Shown here: positions 5,039 through 7,390 of the stretch, in pieces | How positions within the stretch are numbered: position 1 is the first letter of the stretch | Layout: each line of letters starts with the position of its first letter | Program-made: the position numbers and the translations under genes | The notes under the pieces: generated by a model | What the model was told of the DNA's origin: nothing | Databases searched by the model: none | Seen by the model: only the letters and a program-made list of their open reading frames with translations | Assembly (NCBI GenBank): GCA_002869095.1 | Contig: PKTO01000359.1 | Location: 1-7,390, forward strand | Source of the DNA: Clostridiales bacterium | GTDB lineage: Bacteria; Bacillota; Clostridia; Peptostreptococcales; BM714 | DNA length: 7,390 nucleotides | Direction of reading: 5' to 3'

Positions 5039-5800
5039 ATGGTTGAAACATGGAACAAGGAATCGGAACGAGTGGACGACCTTCAAATGAAAGGCCTCAA
5101 AATAATTCAGAACCCAAACGGATTTTGTTTTGGGATAGATGCTGTTTTGCTGAGTAATTTCTGCGAAGTCAAAAAAGGCGAAACGGTCGTGGATTTGGGG
5201 ACGGGAACGGGTATAATACCCATTCTGATTGCAGGCAAGAGCCGCGCTGAAAGAATAACCGGAATAGAAATACAGGACCAAGTGGCGGACATGGCCAGAA
5301 GGAGCGTTATGATGAACGGTCTCTCTGAACGGGTCGAAATAATCAACGGAGACCTGAAGAATGCGACGGATTATATCGCTCTGAGTTCAGCCGATGTTGT
5401 GACAGCCAATCCGCCCTACATGGCCGCAGGAAGAGGGATTCAAAACGGCAATGCGGCAAAAGCCGTTTCAAGGCACGAAATCAAATGCACAATAGACCAG
5501 GTGGTGGGAACCGCCGCGAAATTGCTTAGGCCGGGCGGGCGTTTCTACATGGTCCACAGACCGCACAGACTTGTGGACGTCATCTGCGCCCTCAGGGAAA
5601 AAAGGCTTGAACCCAAAAGGATATTGTTCATACAGCCGTACAAGGACAAGAAACCCAACCTCATGCTCATTAAGAGCGTAAGGGACGGCAAACCGGAACT
5701 TGTATTCGATGTACCAATGGCAGTCTACAGGGAAGATGGAAGCTTCACGCCCGAACTAAGCGAGTGGTACGAGCAGGAATCCATCGAACCGATTCTATGA
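5039..5800 (+). CDS. trmN6: tRNA1(Val) A37 N6-methyltransferase family (TrmN6/YabB)
   Basis: A 253-residue class I SAM-dependent methyltransferase. It shows the family N-terminus ERVDDLQ, then LKIIQNPNGFCFGIDAVLLSNF (residues 20-41), the SAM-binding motif VVDLGTGTGIIPI (50-62), an acidic ribose-binding strand ITGIEIQ, and the catalytic NPPY at 124-127 typical of N6-adenine methyltransferases. Family members methylate N6 of A37 in tRNA1(Val) in Escherichia coli; the Firmicute YabB substrate is inferred. The ATG at 5039 is the only start that keeps ERVDDLQ, since an in-frame TAA lies two codons upstream. Its ribosome site is weak: GGGA at 5025-5028, or a better AAAGGGAG at 5015-5022 that is rather far. 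It follows the selenoprotein by 23 bases. In Bacillus yabB also lies between ricT and rsmI (yabC). Confidence 0.9.
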   Translation: MVETWNKESERVDDLQMKGLKIIQNPNGFCFGIDAVLLSNFCEVKKGETVVDLGTGTGIIPILIAGKSRAERITGIEIQDQVADMARRSVMMNGLSERVEIINGDLKNATDYIALSSADVVTANPPYMAAGRGIQNGNAAKAVSRHEIKCTIDQVVGTAAKLLRPGGRFYMVHRPHRLVDVICALREKRLEPKRILFIQPYKDKKPNLMLIKSVRDGKPELVFDVPMAVYREDGSFTPELSEWYEQESIEPIL

Positions 5801-5832
5801 ATACGAAAAATACTTTGCAGGGAGATTCGTCA

Positions 5833-6672
5833 ATGACTGATAAAAGCGGCAGACTATACCTTTGCCCCACACCGATAGGCAATTTGGAAGACATAAGCAT
5901 GAGAGTGCTGAGGGTTCTCAGGGAATGCGACGTAATCGCTTGCGAAGATACGCGGCATACATTGAAATTGCTGAATCACTTCGAGATAAAGAATAAGTTG
6001 ACAAGCTATCATGAGCACAACAAGGACCGAAAAAAACATTCGATAGCCCAAAAAGTCAGAGACGGACAAAAGGTGGCTCTGGTAACGGATGCGGGAATGC
6101 CGGGAATTTCAGATCCGGGGGAGGATATGGTCAAACTGTGCATAGAAGAAAATTTGCCGTTTGAAGTACTTCCGGGCCCAAGCGCATTCGTAAATGCATT
6201 GGTCGCTTCGGGACTTTCATCCAGAAGATTTGTTTTTGAGGGTTTTCTGGACAGAAACAAAAAAGAGAGGAATGCGGCGCTTGAGCGAATAGCGGGCGAG
6301 ACACGCACGACAATCATTTACGAAGCCCCCCACCGGCTCAAGAAAACTCTGCTGGACCTCCAAAAGATACTCGGGGAAAGGGAGTGTGTCCTTTGCCGCG
6401 AATTGACCAAGCGCTACGAAGAGCATATTCGCGGAAATGCCCAATATCTCATTTCGCATTATGAGAGTCTGGACCCAAGGGGCGAATATGTCCTTGTCAT
6501 AGAAGGCGGAAGGCAAGCAAAAAAAGAGTGCACGGACGATATGATAAAGGACCTCTTGAATGACTGCGCCCGGCAGGGTATGAGGAATAAGGAAGCTGTC
6601 AAATTCGTAGCGGAAGAAACGGGAGTTTCGAGGAATAGGATATATAGTTTGAGTATCAAAACAAATCGTTAA
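5833..6672 (+). CDS. rsmI: 16S rRNA (cytidine-1402-2'-O)-methyltransferase RsmI
   Basis: A 279-residue tetrapyrrole-methylase-fold (SPOUT-unrelated) SAM enzyme with the full RsmI signature: LYLCPTPIGNLED (residues 8-20), CEDTRHT (37-43), SYHEHN, TDAGMPGISDPG (85-96), LPGPSA (113-118), FEGFL, IIYEAPHR, and GEYVLVIEG. It ends in a helical segment of the kind used for rRNA contact. RsmI 2'-O-methylates C1402 in the ribosomal P-site region of 16S rRNA. The ATG at 5833 is chosen for its ribosome site CAGGGAGA at 5818-5825, 8 bases or so upstream, and because the family begins close to LYLCPTP. An earlier in-frame ATG at 5797 overlaps the trmN6 stop and would add 12 residues. It is the last gene of the run; no clear terminator follows before the abrB promoter. 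Confidence 0.94.
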   Translation: MTDKSGRLYLCPTPIGNLEDISMRVLRVLRECDVIACEDTRHTLKLLNHFEIKNKLTSYHEHNKDRKKHSIAQKVRDGQKVALVTDAGMPGISDPGEDMVKLCIEENLPFEVLPGPSAFVNALVASGLSSRRFVFEGFLDRNKKERNAALERIAGETRTTIIYEAPHRLKKTLLDLQKILGERECVLCRELTKRYEEHIRGNAQYLISHYESLDPRGEYVLVIEGGRQAKKECTDDMIKDLLNDCARQGMRNKEAVKFVAEETGVSRNRIYSLSIKTNR

Positions 6673-6689
6673 AAACTCACAAAAAAAGG

Positions 6690-6718
6690 TTGACTTATTA
6701 TGGAAATGCTGGTAGCAT
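6690..6718 (+). promoter_or_regulatory. abrB promoter
   Basis: TTGACT at 6690-6695, a 17-base spacer, and TAGCAT at 6713-6718, with TG at 6710-6711 giving an extended -10. Transcription would begin near 6725, leaving a leader of about 49 bases. It lies 18 bases after the rsmI stop and gives abrB expression separate from the upstream genes. Confidence 0.72.
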
Positions 6719-6720
6719 TT
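6701..6720. promoter_or_regulatory. Possible AbrB operator over the abrB promoter
   Basis: The promoter spacer and -10 contain TGGAA (6701-6705) and TGGTA (6710-6714), separated by 4 bases. From memory this resembles the bipartite TGGNA motif selected in vitro by Bacillus AbrB. A perfect palindrome AAATGCT-GGT-AGCATTT (6704-6720) covers the same bases and the -10. AbrB is autorepressed in Bacillus, so binding here would be negative autoregulation. This is inference from motif and position. Confidence 0.4.
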
Positions 6721-6733
6721 AAAGAGTGAAGAT

Positions 6734-6758
6734 TGTCGAAAATTGTCGTATTACGACA
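6734..6758 (+). promoter_or_regulatory. Tandem Spo0A (0A) boxes in the abrB leader
   Basis: TGTCGAA at 6734-6740 is an exact 0A-box consensus. TGTCGTA at 6744-6750 (6 of 7) follows in the same direction at a 10-base step, one helical turn, and a third inverted copy TACGACA lies at 6752-6758, forming a 15-base palindrome with the second. The boxes fall about +10 to +34 from the predicted start. Bacillus subtilis abrB has its two 0A boxes, also at a 10-base step, in the same downstream place, where phosphorylated Spo0A represses it. Confidence 0.7.
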
Positions 6759-6773
6759 TAAGGAGGGATATAA

Positions 6774-7019
6774 ATGAAATCTACAGGTATTGTAAGGAAG
6801 GTTGATGAGCTCGGAAGAGTGGTAATTCCGATCGAACTCCGAAGAACAATGGATATTGCGGAGAGGGATGCCTTGGAGATCTTTGTAGAAGGATCTCATA
6901 TAATCTTGAAAAAGTATGAGCCGGCATGTATTTTTTGTGGACAAGCGAAGGATGTTGAGAATTTCAAAGGCAAGAACATTTGCCCCAAGTGTCTCGAAGA
7001 ATTGAAAGACCGAATATAA
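6774..7019 (+). CDS. abrB: AbrB family transition-state regulator
   Basis: An 81-residue DNA-binding protein. Residues 1-48 form the swapped-hairpin AbrB/SpoVT N-terminal domain, with the signature TGIVRKVDELGRVVIPIELRR (4-24), including the arginines that contact DNA. The C-terminal part has two CxxC pairs (C52, C55 and C70, C73), as in many clostridial AbrB proteins; a zinc-binding knuckle is likely. Bacillus AbrB lacks these pairs. AbrB proteins repress stationary-phase and sporulation genes during growth and are turned off by Spo0A. The strong ribosome site AGGAGGG at 6761-6767 lies 6 bases before the ATG, right after the 0A boxes. The gene has its own promoter and terminator. Its position after rsmI is the same as in Bacillus. 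Confidence 0.93.
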   Translation: MKSTGIVRKVDELGRVVIPIELRRTMDIAERDALEIFVEGSHIILKKYEPACIFCGQAKDVENFKGKNICPKCLEELKDRI

Positions 7020-7020
7020 T

Positions 7021-7057
7021 AAAAAAAGGCTCCTGCAAATATGCGGGAGCTTTTTTT
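7021..7057. terminator. Bidirectional Rho-independent terminator
   Basis: GCTCCTGC (7029-7036) pairs with GCGGGAGC (7043-7050), eight pairs with one G-T, around a 6-base loop. Seven T follow (7051-7057) and seven A precede (7021-7027). It ends abrB on the plus strand, starting 2 bases after its stop codon, and also serves the convergent minus-strand gene, whose stop is at 7059-7061. Confidence 0.93.
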
Positions 7058-7058
7058 A

Positions 7059-7390
7059 TCAATCTTTTTTTGGTTTTTCCTCATGTTTCCTTTTCTTCTT
7101 CACCGCTTTTGCGGCGGGCGTGGCGACCTTCTTAAGCACACCGACATTTTTCATGATGCCCTTCACTGCCTGAACGCCGTTGTTGGCTTCGGTAGTGATG
7201 TCGTTTATGTTCTTTGTGATTTCTGGAACTTCCTTGATTGTCTGGCCTATCTCATTGCTGTTTTCATCAATCAATTTATTGACTCCCTTTACCGTGTCGT
7301 TCAGCCTCTTGAAAAGGAGAGCCAGATAAAAAAGCATTGCAACTAGGCTTCCCCATAAAACGACCATACCCAAGTCTTTTAGGCTTATCA
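7059..7390 (-). CDS. DUF948-like membrane-anchored protein, 5' end off window
   Basis: Reading leftward, the frame is open from the window edge: ISLKDLGMVVLWGSLVAMLFYLALLFKRLND, i.e. a single N-terminal membrane helix. It is followed by a long heptad-like amphipathic stretch (NKLIDENSNEIGQTIKEVPEITKNINDIT and so on) that looks like a coiled coil, and a very basic Lys-rich C-terminus (KAVKKKRKHEEKPKKD). This is the DUF948 (YtxG-like) pattern: short proteins anchored in the membrane with a helical cytoplasmic or surface tail, function unknown, sometimes tied to general stress. A TTG at 7373 is a poor start because the ISLKD segment before it also looks like part of the protein; the real start is probably a few codons beyond the window. 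It is convergent with abrB and shares its terminator. Confidence 0.72.
   Translation of the reverse strand, partial: ISLKDLGMVVLWGSLVAMLFYLALLFKRLNDTVKGVNKLIDENSNEIGQTIKEVPEITKNINDITTEANNGVQAVKGIMKNVGVLKKVATPAAKAVKKKRKHEEKPKKD

Noticed and set aside
5764..5835. Earlier rsmI starts at GTG 5764 or ATG 5797
   Set aside because: They overlap trmN6 and add residues not seen at the start of RsmI proteins; ATG 5833 has the best ribosome site. ATG 5797 remains a weak alternative because of its ATGA overlap.

Overview
The window reads as chromosomal DNA of a spore-forming, selenium-using member of the Clostridia (low-GC Gram-positive). Four things point that way. The gene order darA - holB - ricT - trmN6 - rsmI - abrB is the conserved block found near the origin in Bacillus and Clostridia. 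AbrB carries a two-CxxC tail. Good Spo0A boxes lie in front of abrB. One gene needs a UGA read as selenocysteine. By eye the GC content is in the mid-40s. An amino-acid-fermenting relative of Peptoclostridium/Eubacterium acidaminophilum would fit, but that is a guess from gene content.

Layout. 1-615: the 3' part of a traX-like membrane-protein gene, cut by an in-frame TAA. 616-1260: no gene. This stretch holds an approximately 0.6-kb element bounded by 31-bp imperfect inverted repeats and filled with direct repeats, 7-bp-period repeats and an interrupted palindrome; it has no transposase. 1282-3764: an extended -10 promoter followed by darA (c-di-AMP-binding PII-like protein), holB (clamp-loader delta') and ricT (Y-complex/RNA maturation), the last split by an in-frame TAA. 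3764-5015: a redox module, ccdA plus a thioredoxin-fold lipoprotein whose CxxC is UxxC (TGA at 4701-4703), with a SECIS-like hairpin just downstream. 5039-6672: trmN6 (tRNA methylation) and rsmI (16S rRNA methylation). 6690-7057: abrB with its own promoter, AbrB-like motifs in the spacer, tandem 0A boxes in the leader and a bidirectional terminator. 7059-7390: the 3' part of a convergent DUF948-like membrane-anchored protein on the minus strand.

How it fits together. The darA-to-rsmI genes all lie on the plus strand with overlaps or gaps of 11-32 nt and look like one operon joining second-messenger sensing, replication, RNA processing and translation. The ccdA/selenoprotein pair sits inside this block and looks inserted. 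CcdA would pass electrons across the membrane from cytoplasmic thioredoxin to the exported selenolipoprotein. The best candidate for something under-described is this selenocysteine TlpA/ResA-like lipoprotein paired with CcdA. The most puzzling feature is the presence of two TAA stops inside two otherwise intact conserved reading frames.
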